Of a DNA stretch of 64,000 bases, positions 26,986 to 37,732 are shown in pieces; position 1 is the stretch's first letter, and each line of letters opens with the position of its first letter. The notes beneath the pieces were generated by a model. It searched no databases. It had not been told where the DNA came from and saw nothing but the letters and a program-made list of their open reading frames with translations. The position numbers were made by a program, and so were the translations under genes. Source of the stretch: Penicillus capitatus (lineage: Eukaryota > Chlorophyta); the NCBI GenBank assembly GCA_965649825.1, contig OZ287694.1, positions 372,001 through 436,000 on the forward strand, given 5' to 3'.

Positions 26986-27480
26986 TCCCCTACAGTTGCG
27001 AAGTTCGAGTCCGATGCGTCGAACACGTCGTATTGGTTGTTCCGTCATACGAAGTACCAAAGTATCCTCTCGCACACCACCAAAGAGGACGCTGACGTAG
27101 ACGGCGGAAACCGCGTGCCGGTTGTGGCGCGGACCGTTGGGCGCATTTTAGAGGCGTCGGGCCCACCCGTAAGTCCCGAAGGCGATGCAGGGGGCGTCTC
27201 CATGAGGCGTCCACCTTTCCGACCTGTTCGAGGAATCCCAGGGGGAAGGACATCCGTGTGATTTCCTTTCTTTCCGGAGGGAAGGGGGGTCCTCGTGATC
27301 GCCCTTCCTTCTGGGAGATACTCACCCCATTTGCGCACTTCGAGTCCAAACGCACCGAACGTGGTATTCGTTGTTCCGTCAGTCGTGCTACTGACTAGAG
27401 TATCCTTGCGCACCACTTGAGACGGTACCGTAGACGGCGGAAACCGCACGACGATTTGGCGCGGACAGTTAAGCGGCTTC
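26975..27480 (+). repeat. Two diverged direct copies of an about 170-bp sequence
   Basis: Segments at about 26975-27150 and 27318-27480 share GAGATACTC, TTCGAGTCC, GTTGTTCCGTCA, AGTATCCT and GACGGCGGAAACCGC in the same order. They are similar but not identical, so the duplication is old. No coding frame is conserved. Confidence 0.7.
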
Positions 27481-27720
27481 TAGCGTCGTCGGTGATGGAC
27501 TGAAACGACGGCAAATCAGAGACTAGTCTGCAGAATCGAAGACATCGAACAATCAATCATTAATCCGCGTTCGCCCGCCGTTTCTCTGCCTCCGCCTCGC
27601 ATCCGCATGCGCGCCGACGGCGCCCGGCGCAGCGCGCCGCGCGCACACGACAGTCGGGCCCACTTGTAAGTCCCGAAGGCGATGCAGGGGGTCGTCTCCA
27701 TGAGGCGTCTACCTTTCCCA
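27157..27720 (+). repeat. Second pair of direct repeats, about 68 bp, at 27157-27225 and 27651-27720
   Basis: Both copies read TCGGGCCCAC, then GTAAGTCCCGAAGGCGATGC and GTCTCCATGAGGCGTC. They interleave with the preceding repeat pair, giving a mosaic. They contain no ORF of note. Confidence 0.75.
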
Positions 27721-27756
27721 CTGGCGGTGGAATCCCGTAAAGAAGGACATGATCTT

Positions 27757-28095
27757 ATTATGCTCGTGACAATCTTGTAAAAAAGCATTTCATCTTATGC
27801 TCGTGACAATCTTGTAAAAAAGCATTTCATCTTATGCTCGTGACAATCTTGTAAAAAAGCATTTCATCTTATGCTCGTGACAATCTTGTAAAAAAGCATT
27901 TCATCTTATGCTCGTGACAATCTTGTAAAAAAGCATTTCATCTTATGCTCGTGACAATCTTGTAAAAAAGCATTTCATCTTATGCTCGTGACAATCTTGT
28001 AAAAAAGCATTTCATCTTATGCTCGTGACAATCTTGTAAAAAAGCATTTCATCTTATGCTCGTGACAATCTTGTAAAAAAGCATTTCATCTTATG
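27757..28095 (+). repeat. 37-bp satellite, nine copies
   Basis: About nine nearly perfect copies of a 37-bp unit (containing ATGCTCGTGACAATCTTGTA and AAAAAGCATTTCATCTT). Each unit has stops in all frames and carries ATGCT and AGCAT as a short inverted pair. Direct contiguity without spacers excludes a CRISPR array. Confidence 0.95.
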
Positions 28096-28499
28096 ATTTT
28101 CCAAAAACTCGGTCCAAACAACGGTCGGTGCGTTTGCCAACGCAACGTCGAGCCCGTGTTTCCTCGTGGCGGCACTAACACGGAACGGACAGACAACTGA
28201 CAGTGTAAACGTCGTCATCAGCCTCTTGCGGGGATGGTACGTGTCTTGAATCATTCCTCTTCTGCCCCTCATCATCTTGACAGCACTCTTAGGGGTCTGA
28301 TGAGACGGGTGGCGCCGTCGAAACTGCTCGGTCACTCGACTGAACAGTCACCCTAGCCTGAGGCGGTGTTGTGCGAATTCGCTCGAAAGGGCAAAGGGAT
28401 GTGCGTTCGCGGTAGGCTGTTCGTTTGTGAAAACGTACAGATCGCAATTACGATCCTGTGATCCTGTGAACGTCGACCTGACGGCCGAGTCCGGACCGG

Positions 28500-28765
28500 A
28501 TAGCGAGTCGCGCAGGGGACTGTGGCCGAGCGATGTGACCCTGCCTAGTTTCTGAGGGGGCCACGTCCTGGGGGGTGTTGGTTGAGTCACCCGAGGCCAT
28601 TTTCTCTGGCTCTGAGGTTAGGGTGATTCACCTGCCTAGTCCAGTCGCGTCATTATGCGGGTATTTAAGGCAAGAATCTGAACCACTGAACGCCTTGCTC
28701 TGTAAACGAGAAAGACTTCCGCTGTTATCGTTTTCGTTCGGCGCCTCTGCGCGACAGGGACTCCG
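28500..28765 (+). repeat. Promoter-like dispersed repeat, copy 1
   Basis: Contains GCGATGTGACCCTGCC, TTTTCTCTGGCTCTGAGG, a TGATTCACC word and a TATA-like GGGTATTTAAGGC, then GC-rich sequence. Copy 2 at 29050-29290 repeats the same order of elements with many substitutions. It resembles an LTR or TIR promoter, but I could not find its ends. Confidence 0.45.
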
Positions 28766-29049
28766 TCGGCAATGCTATTTACATAGCTAGAGGACGAACA
28801 CAACAGGGCAGTTCTGTTTAAATACCCAGCAGTGTGAGAGTCACATCATTATGCAAGCACATCGTCACTCACACCTCGCGTCATGCGCGTTCCAGTGATG
28901 TTCTGCTGGCGTGGCGCCACAAGGACGGTTGGCACGCCAGCAGCGACTCCTCGCCAGAAGACCCGAGGAGGAACCAGCTACCTCTCACACACACCTTTCA
29001 CAGATCCAACGCGTCCGTTTTTTAATGTTCATTTTGTCTAGATGTCAGA

Positions 29050-29290
29050 GCGATGTGACTGTCGCCGAGCGATGTGACACTGCCTTGTTCTGTGGGGGTC
29101 AGCCATGCGCAGAGGCGCTGCCTGTCTTGTCAACTGTCGTCAACGGACCACTTTCTCTGGCTTTTGGGCGGAGTTGACTCACCCGTCTTATCAATGGGGG
29201 AAATTTATAGGACGCTTTGGGATACATGTTTGATTTTTGCGCACTCTGTAAGACCTTGTTTTCGGCCATCCTGGAACGCAGCAACGACGA
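29050..29290 (+). repeat. Promoter-like dispersed repeat, copy 2
   Basis: Shows GCGATGTGACACTGCC, ACTTTCTCTGGCTTTTGGG, TGACTCACC, then a TATA-like AAATTTATAGG, in the same order as copy 1. It is followed by GGGTTTCGACGGTGCC and its approximate inverted partner near 29440-29470, which could form a hairpin. Confidence 0.45.
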
Positions 29291-29674
29291 GTAGGAACCG
29301 CGACGCGGCAGCGAATCGACGATGACAGAAGAACCGCGGACGATGTCGACATATCTACTCGTGATCTGGACATCGGCCGAGCTCCGACACGTAAACAGAA
29401 GACTTGAGGGTTTCGACGGTGCCACCCGTCTCGTCAGACCCCTTCGCGTCGAGGCACCGAAACCCTCGACGCGATCCGGAAGAATCCGGATTGGCTAGGA
29501 TGACCCCAAGCCCACCCTCCCCACCGAACCAGCGACGCGTCACCCGAAGGTGGCGTGGCACTAGCGCAGCAGAGCCGTATGCCTTAAGCGTCCGGCGGAG
29601 CGCAAACTTCGCAGCCAGGTGTGGAGGTCATCAGCGTCCCCGAAGGGAAGCCTCGCAACGCGCCTTCGACACTC

Positions 29675-29998
29675 CGAGTCCAGCGTCTAACAACCTTCGC
29701 AGGCGCCAACTACGGTGCGGTGAGTAAAGATCCACGGCCACCCCCCGACCTCGCCTCCCGCTCCCTAGAGGGGTTTTTGCCTCCCCTTAGCCAACGCATC
29801 GTGTTGGTCGACTTACAGCATGGTAGCACTGGCCTGGTAAGCGTTCTGAGTTCCGAATCCAGCGTCTAACGACCTTCGTAGGCCGTCAACAACGGTACAG
29901 TGACTGAAGATCGCCGGCATCCCGCCCCGATGGGTGCCTCCCCGCAGCCAACGCATCGTGTTGATCGACTTACAGCATGTGGCAGCACTGCCCCGGAA
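29675..29998 (+). repeat. Tandem direct repeat, two copies of about 145-165 bp
   Basis: Units at about 29675-29837 and 29855-29998 share CCAGCGTCTAAC, CAACGCATCGTGTTG and CGACTTACAGCATG. The copies diverge by substitutions and a small indel. No coding function is visible. Confidence 0.75.
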
Positions 29999-30183
29999 AG
30001 CCGAGAGCGAGAACGCCACCAGTAGAACCGCCAAAACGACAAAAGACGAAATGCGCGTCGCGGCGATCCTTATATACCTAAAAAGTGATGTGACCCTCTT
30101 GTCACGTCAATCTGTTGACGGTTAAACCACCGAAGGTGCGTGTTGATTGGCCGAATCGACGAGAAATTGATGTGACAGCCGGT

Positions 30184-30285
30184 GATGGAATATTCTGAAG
30201 TGACGGATGGAATATTCTGAAGTGACGGATGGAATATTCTGAAGTGACGGATGGAATATTCTGAAGTGACGGATGGAATATTTCG
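30184..30285 (+). repeat. 22-bp tandem repeat, four and a half copies
   Basis: The unit GATGGAATATTCTGAAGTGA plus CG is repeated. Each unit includes the palindrome GAATATTC. It lies just upstream of a CCAAT-type promoter block. Confidence 0.92.
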
Positions 30286-33200
30286 ATACCGCCACGTGAT
30301 TGGCTGTCGGCTGAGTCGGCCGAGAAGCTGATGTGACCGTTTTTCGAGCAGCGCAAGCCTCCTATTAGCTAATTCGGCGGGTGAATGACAAATCAATTTA
30401 CTAATCAGAGCGAGCACTCGGCTGCAACGTCACGTCACGCGCGACCATTCTCTACGCGCCACTCTACCCTACCTTCGAAGATCGTCTCAACCGGTCCCGT
30501 CAGGCAGAGGCCTCCGACTTGCAACAGCGAGGTGCCGAACGGGTCATCGACAACGCGGAGATCTACGGTTCGCAGCGAAGCTCAGAAGACGCCAGTGTCG
30601 ACCTTGTAGCGCCGCGCCCAGAAGACATCCCTTCTCCCGGACCACCAGACGCCCCTATGATGACCAGACCTCCGAGAATGGTTTTGTGCGACAGTTGGCT
30701 TTCCGTGTTTGCACACTCATGTCTTCTGATATTTTCCTCTATCGAAGTCGAATATTTTCGGAAGTAAATGTCGCTCGGTCAGAGTCTTTTTAATGCGCTT
30801 TAAAAAAAGCTGATACGAGCAATGTTTTTTCGGACGGTTATTAGGCTTGTGGAACATCTTGTGTCTTCTGCTATTCGGTTTCTCCGGCAAAGCGAAACCT
30901 TAAAGTCATTCTAGAACTTTGAGTCGTCGGCTTTCACTTCGTATGTGGCCAGAGGTTTGAGGCAGATTAGGGACGAGAGCACTTCCGACAAAGAATTCCT
31001 GGAGTACGAAAACATTCGCGGTGCACACGTCTTGCGCACCTGGAATACTCCAGTCGAAGCACTCGTCAAGAAGTTAAGACACAGCAGGTATCCAACATCT
31101 CCCTCGCGGTGATGTTATGTGTCTCGCATCCTTGGATGGCATCGACTTCATAAGGTCAGCGATAAACGGAAAATGACGATTTGGACGCTTGTCGATCTTA
31201 TTTGGTTGGCTTTGGAGGCTCTTTCTCCAAACCTCGAAGAAGAAGCATGTGTAGTGGCCGAAGGAACTAGGGAGCACCAGCCTGAAGAGCCTGAATATGT
31301 GTTGGCCGAAGATAAGCAGGAAGTCTCGTAATGAAAAATAATAAAATGAAGCCGCGATCTCGGCTCTTGTAAAAAAATGCGATATGTGTTCTCCGACAAG
31401 CACCTACATCTCTGGTGTGTGTCCTTACGAGATCAATGTTCCTAGAATCGTAGTGGATTCCATAACTGTAACGCACATTAGCCGGTTTATATCGTGACTT
31501 TGTCGACCGCCATTCTCTTGCTGTGCTCAAGGGGCGCTTAAAGGTTCGACGTTGGGTCTCAGTGTCTCTACTGGAAAACAAGGCATTAACATAGCACAGC
31601 CTGAGTATGCAGCCAGTCCTGTTTTGGTGACGATTGGAAGGTACATAGAAAGAGAATCAGCGCACTTATTGATTTCACAGGCCAAGAGTGCAGGTTCTCC
31701 TTGCTTGATGGAACGTCTGCCCCGTTTGAAATGGTTGCTGGAAACACAATGCTTTCTAAGTGGTCTGACATTACGTCTTATGCAAACGAGATTTCTAACG
31801 AGAGAATTTTTGGCCCTCTGCTTAAAACGACTTCCCATGTTTCCACGTGGCGACGTTCGGCGATAACAGATGGTGTTGTAGTATACAATGTGTATAATCA
31901 ACGTATGTTCGACAACGTAAAGATAACAATCATGCTCATGTAAAAAGCTGTGAAGAAATACGGCGACAGTGTAGAGGGAATGATCTCTTGGTCGAAAATG
32001 CTGAATGCGGTTAGGTGGCAGAATCCATCGTTGCCATGGCAAACGTGAAACGCACTGGTTCATGCTCAATGAACGTCACAGGATGGATCGATCAGCTCGA
32101 CAACCAGTGCCAACGACTCCATTGCAGAGACAGACACATCGTTACGAAACCTGTTGTGCTAACGACGGCGTCCTGCTTTGACCCTCGCACTCACGACCAA
32201 AAGGAAAAATCCACCCTTCAGGAAGCCGGAGGATGACTCTGTCACTCTCGTCACCGGGAAGAAATCGGCTCCCCAATTCTCTCCTGTGCGTGCGAGGACT
32301 TCATTCCTCCCTTCAGAGAAACCACAGTTGTTCTGTTCGCTGCAAAACGACGACAGACTGCAGATCTTTACCCACGCGGATACTCTTGGTGTCATCTTTG
32401 AAGTTGATAAGAGTGAATTCGAGATCGACCTTCATCTGCACCACGTTCACTGCATTGAGACAAGCCTCCAAGGCTCCATCATCCCCGAGCTTGGCAATGA
32501 TCTTCCTGAACCAGGGGTCAGACAGCAGCAAACAAAAAACAGCTGTCTTCTCGCACCAGTCGGCGTTGAAAAAGCTAAAGATCTCTGAGATGAACACACT
32601 CCTCAGCGGCGACGGGTTCAACAGCGATCGATACAGAAGAACCTTCGCAGAAAAGAGAGATTGGGAAGAAAGCAGACAACACAGAAGGAGCACACCTCAT
32701 AAGACAAACAGCAACCGTTTGCGACGACTGAGTAGGCATGTACCACTCTTTTGTCGCCCGATCCCCATCTCACTACCATTGAACCGCAGATGAAGCAAAA
32801 ACTCAAAGGCAGTGCCTACCTCTATCTGCTGCTCTCGGCTGCGAGACAAGACAGGAGAAGATATTCTCCCCTTCTTCTCTTCTATCCTGCAGCACCTTTG
32901 CAGCGAAGTGTTCGGGACTCCAAGAGGAGAGTGTCAGACACAGGATCGTCCAATCACACGCCTCGGCGCATTCCGATGCTTCTGCAGGATCGTTAGTGTA
33001 CTCCAGTATCTGGACGCTCACGATCCCAGACGCGGAATCGAGTTCCTCGGCAATATCTGCAGGAACGAGATCAACGGAGTTTCTTGCGATTAGCAGAGCA
33101 ACTTTTGTGATGGTTGCGATACGCCGATCGGTGATGCGTCATAGAGATCTCGCCAGTCAGCCAACAAGTGCGGTGTCTGATGCCGTGCAAGAAGACTTTC

Positions 33201-35539
33201 AGACCGCTGCATTCCGTTTCCGTTTTGCTAAGGCGAATCTCCAATTCTCTGTTCAGAGAAGCAAACAGCCATAATTAAGGAAGTGAACACCAGTGCTCAC
33301 TCACAGTTTGTATCCTCCCACCTCCAGTGTTTCTTTTGTCAAGCTAAAGGGACTCATCCCTTGCAGGTTCTTGAGCTTCCACTAGGAACACATCTGTCTT
33401 TCGCATAAGCATCTCTTCGCGTTGGACAAACCGCGCATGTTGTCGTCCTTCCGTTTTCAGTGATTTGACAGGACTCATTGAGCGGTGTCTTGATTCTCAT
33501 CTGCAGACGCAAGAGGACAGCGTCGTCTTGGAGGAAACCCGATTCGACGCTGGTAATGTGCGACACGGCACCCATGACTAATTCCCTTCGACTGCCCAAC
33601 CAACCGGAGCTTCTCACACTCCCTAAGACAGCAACAACCTTTAGACAGCGACAAGGTCACACTTATGGATACCTTGACAGACAACGTTCCTTTCTGCGAG
33701 ACGATTGCAAAGAGCAAAACTGTGGTACGCTTCGGCGCTGCTTTCAGTACGCGAAAGTAGGCATGCGTACAGTATTCCATCCGTGTGCTTGACGCGGACA
33801 CGCCTTTAGCAAACGACGGTCCCCGTCGGTTTAGCTACGGGTTGAATTTCATGCGTTACCATTTGATACCATTTACTGTGAAGTCCTCCAGGTCATGCGT
33901 CCGCTCCTTATCGAACAGAGAGCGGTGTAAACGGCACTGTCATGCATCCAACTGTCACCGACGCAGAGAGTGCGTGTTGAAAGGTTTACTTCGTAGGTCG
34001 CATACCAGTGGTGTTTGCGCAACACGAAAGAATATGGTATGCCCTTGGAGACACTGTGTCCTTCCTCTATATTAAACAACGCACTCGAGCTGAATGAAGT
34101 ACGTTGCGCAGGTAATACCTTGAACTTGCATTGCGTGTTGCGATTCGAGTTTCTCGACAGACTTTTTGAAACCACACGTTTGGAGACGACTGCAGTCGGA
34201 GCAGGATACTGTTTTCTGCTCTCTGATCTTTCCCCTTAAGTAGAGAAAGGAAATAAGATTCGGTGCGGATATTCCATTTCCAGGTACGTTCTGGCGCCAC
34301 TGGAACGCGTTTCATAACCCTTCTGTTGCCATCTGTTGACATCTATTGTGAACGATATATGACAATGACTGATGCGACGGCTTTACAGTCGACATTCTCC
34401 GTATCGGTCTGTTTTCAAGGCAGGCAATTCACGGCTTGACTCGTTTTGAACAACTTTCTAAGGACTGACTGGGCTCCATCGTCAAACCAAAGCTCCAGTT
34501 CACTTAAAGCGGTCTACGTTGTCCCCGAAGGGACGAGCGACAGCAGTACGTGTGAATTCACGCTGGACCAGGGGAGTTGTTTGTGCTTTTCCTCTGAGTC
34601 GAATGAGTTTACTTTTCTGTATCATCGTCTAACAGTCAGAAGCTTTTCCCTTTGTAATATAGCTTTCATCTAAAGGTTCTTTCGTCTATCGTTTCAGCGA
34701 TGCGTGTTCCACAAAATTCTTCCTGTACGACACAGTTGTCGAACTATCCGAACGAACAAACTCCTCATACACCGAGCAAACGCACTCGATCAAATGAACG
34801 AATGCCTATGCAAACAAACAAATGAACGCTGCAGGTGTTGCTGAGGAGACAACTCTTGGGAAATCTGTCACTGGATGACAGGACAGGAGGACACTCAGGT
34901 TGAATATTTTCTGCCACCAAGCACCCTTTGAGCCTTCGACTGATCTGACGGTTTTGCACATCGTATAGGCGTCGACGGTCAACAGGATGCGCGCTGTAGC
35001 ATCATGGTCATCGCTTTCAAACGATAAGGCAAAACGATTTGACAGCTTCCATCCTTTAATCCAGGCCTGGAGTGTTTGACGGCTAAGAAAGCGATGAAGT
35101 TCTCGTAGTGCCTCTGTAACGCCTGGCAGAGGAAGCACAAGCGTCGGTTTATCGCTCACTACGCAAATCTGACTGTAACGGCAAGTACGTCGTCCACGTG
35201 TCGCCTCTCTCAGTGTTCGTTTTGTGGCAGAGGGCAAGTTTGTTAAGAGTTGTTGTGGGACACGACGCAAACGCCTAGTCGTTTGCTGCTTGTTCTGAGC
35301 CTTTCTCTATCTTTCCTTCTACACGGATTCGACCATTCTGCTGAGCGGCGCCCTCTGTATCGCGCGCATAGAGTGGAAGGCAGAGTCACTTGTTTGTTAG
35401 CAGGTTACGACGGATGTTGGGTCAATTCTCCTCGGAAAGCACCGCCAACTGAACAACGATATCTGTGATTGGAATGAAACCGATGCATGTTGTTTGCTTA
35501 CCATGACTGGCCTTTAAAGCATCTGGAGCCCTCGGACAA
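30286..35539. other. Long interval with no confidently supported gene
   Basis: Many short ORFs, none with a firm identity. A minus-strand stretch around 33450-33900 is described separately. A minus-strand ORF at 32313-32693 and one at 34806-35270 read like protein but match nothing I know. Decayed genes or mobile-element remains are the likeliest content. Confidence 0.35.
33440..33900 (-). pseudogene. Possible decayed MATH/TRAF-like domain
   Basis: Minus-strand frames show FTVNGIKW near 33890 and GFLQDDAVLLRLQMRI near 33510. Spacing and pattern recall MATH domains (a strand ending G-x-K-W, later GFLxxD). A TAA and a TAG lie between the first motif and the middle, and the frame changes once or twice. 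This is a weak call: a pseudogene, or unresolved introns, or chance. Confidence 0.2.
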
Positions 35540-35689
35540 TTCTGTGGCAAAGCACATCAGCCGCCTCTACGTAATAACCCTCGCTCCCTTTATCTCCGTA
35601 ACCGTTTGAACCCCCATCGGCCACCGACATGTTCATCAACTGAGTCAGAGAGTGCGTGTACGGATATGAACTGCCAATGGTCATCGTCT

Positions 35690-36575
35690 GGTGCAAGACA
35701 AGATCTCAGAGCAAAGTTTGTTTGTGGACAGGGCGGGGCAGCATGGATGCTTTCTCCTTTTCGAGGAATATCGAGCATGCGGAACTGTATCCGAAACCCA
35801 AGACGATGGATCGAATCTCACTGTCCGCGCCGATGCATTGGAATTGATCAAGGGGTTGACGCTGCGCCTGTTTGTGGATGTCCGAGTCACGCTGACGAAC
35901 TGCACACCTCAGACGTCGATTGGCGGGAGTATTCAGCTGATGGTGAGTGGCGTCATGCATCAGAAGAACTGTGATGAGGAACGTCTCTTCACCCAAGCAC
36001 TGCTGCTGGCGTAACGGGATCAAGGGTATTACGTTTTGAATGATATGGTGCATGTGCATTCGCGCAGTTTGAGCTGAAAAGTGCTCAACTTCAGAGAGGA
36101 TCAAAAGAAAACTGTAGAAACGCCTGTTGAAGCGTTAAAGGGTGTCATGACGTCGACAAAAGAGGCAGAAATGAAACAGGAGATGGTGACGGAGACACCG
36201 GAAACATCAGGACCCGTTACACTTGTTAAAGTGAGAAGAATAATTGCTCGACAGAATTGTGAAAGAGTGAGAAACGCTGTCTAGGAAGATAAGGAGGAAG
36301 ATGTAAAAGAGGAGACGGTGGCGGTTGTAACGCCAGAAGAAGTGGCGGCGCCAGTTATCAGTCCGGAACAGAGAAACACTGAGCCACAGAAGACACCGGC
36401 CACTTTGGAAGATGCAGCAGTGGGACCTCCAACGAGTCAGAACGTTGCGCCGATTGAGAAGCCTCCAACCATGCACACTCAGCCGCCGGCAAGTTCCCCA
36501 GGACCATCAAACCGCAAGACGTACAAAGATGCGTTGAAGACTCAGAGTCAGGCGCCAATAACGCAGGCCAAGTAG
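35690..36575 (+). CDS. G3BP-like protein: NTF2-like domain plus acidic Pro-rich region; carries an in-frame TAA
   Basis: The frame starting near 35690 reads ALELIKGLTLRLFVDVRVTL, then GGSIQLMVSGVM, RLFTQALLLA, a TAA, and GYYVLNDM. This matches the C-terminal half of the NTF2-like domain of G3BP/Rasputin-type RNA-binding proteins (QxFxLA, GYxVLND). Acidic Pro-rich sequence follows, with a 54-nt intron (about 36231-36284). It ends near RKTYKDALKTQ, which resembles the K-K/T-Y-A-x-x-x-K motif that follows the acidic region in that family. No C-terminal RRM was found. The TAA at 36012-36014 sits where relatives have Pro or Gln, so the copy is a pseudogene or contains a sequence error. N-terminal exons are unresolved. 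Confidence 0.5.
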
Positions 36576-36798
36576 AGAAACATGAGGACTTCGACCTGCT
36601 TGCTGTCCTGTTGCACGACTTCCTTCATGATGATGATGAAATCAAAGAGAAATAATTGAGAGATCTTGTTTTAGTGATCGTCTGTATTGTGTGGACGAGA
36701 CGGCGATAAAGATACGAAATAGTATTCATGAATTGTGTCTTCGCGCGTATGATCGAGGAGGGAGGCGGCTTATCTACACAGATGATGTGTACAACTCC

Positions 36799-37659
36799 TT
36801 ACGACGTTGACGTCGCACCTTCGGATTTGTGACGTTCCGATTCAGGTAGATGCGTCATCAAGGACCCCGTGAAATAAGAAGAACGCGGAAACCACACTGC
36901 ACATCGTTTCTGCCACTGATCTGCCACTTCTGGCGCGGCAAACACAGGTCTTAGCAGTATCTGATGCACTTTTTCGCAATCCTTGAGCGAGGGTCTTTGT
37001 TTTTCGATCTCTTCAGATTTGAGGAAGGATTCCGCGTGGGCTGCTCTGTGCTCAGGATCCAGGATCATTAGCATCTCGATGCCGACAATCTTGTGGATGA
37101 TGCTCGAAGCGGACTCCTGCTCCATGTAATCCTGATTGTACTGGTAGACGGTGCGTCCATGCAACAAGGCATCGATGCCTTCTTTCAATACCTCCCCCCG
37201 GAGGGGAGACATCTTCCACTTCTGTCTTCTCTCGCATTTCGGCCACTGCGCACAACGACAGTCCACGAAGCAGCAGAAAGGGATAGATGTATTACCTGAT
37301 TTGCAAAGACGGACAGTCATGGCGTGTACGGTGGGATGTGCCCTTCCTGCAATGTTCATGATCCTTTGGACGCAGGAAAGGACCAACAGCATCCTCCCTT
37401 TCCGAAAATAGACTTCAAATCCGAGCTTTTGCGAATCGCGCTTGTCTGCATTGTAGCTCCGCAGCATTGTTACGAATTTGGTCGCCTCTTCTAACGGCAT
37501 CTTGGTCGTCGCCAGTTCCACGCCATCAGGAACCGGATCTGCCTTTGCTGGCCTAAATGCGAATCCCTTTGTGTCGGCCAGGCGCGCCGAGGCGCCGCAG
37601 CGGAAGATGGATGGCGCGGGCTCGGCCCGAGAGCGGAGGCGGGCGCGCAGCGCGTCCAC
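36799..37659 (-). CDS. Uncharacterised 286-aa ORF
   Basis: A single uninterrupted minus-strand frame of 286 codons ending in TGA. It contains a Cys-rich stretch (CCFVDCRCAQWPKCERRQKW) that could bind a metal, and a helical Lys/Glu-rich C-terminal third. No family is recognised. It lies beside non-LTR retrotransposon remains, so it may be element-encoded. Base composition resembles its surroundings. Confidence 0.4.
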   Translation of the reverse strand: MDALRARLRSRAEPAPSIFRCGASARLADTKGFAFRPAKADPVPDGVELATTKMPLEEATKFVTMLRSYNADKRDSQKLGFEVYFRKGRMLLVLSCVQRIMNIAGRAHPTVHAMTVRLCKSGNTSIPFCCFVDCRCAQWPKCERRQKWKMSPLRGEVLKEGIDALLHGRTVYQYNQDYMEQESASSIIHKIVGIEMLMILDPEHRAAHAESFLKSEEIEKQRPSLKDCEKVHQILLRPVFAAPEVADQWQKRCAVWFPRSSYFTGSLMTHLPESERHKSEGATSTS

Positions 37660-37732
37660 GCGACAGGACCACTGCGAAACGGAATCATTAAACGTGTCAT
37701 GCGCCCATTTGTAGGGCGGCAGATATTACGTC

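Noticed and set aside
26990-27020. Possible tRNA B box AGTTCGAGTCC
   Set aside because: No cloverleaf and no proper A box; the sequence is part of the local direct repeat.
27757-28095. CRISPR-like array
   Set aside because: The 37-bp units are contiguous with no unique spacers, in a eukaryotic genome.
36230-36285. Stop codon between VKVRRIIARQ and EDKEEDV in the G3BP-like gene
   Set aside because: A 54-nt GT-AG intron removes it in frame.
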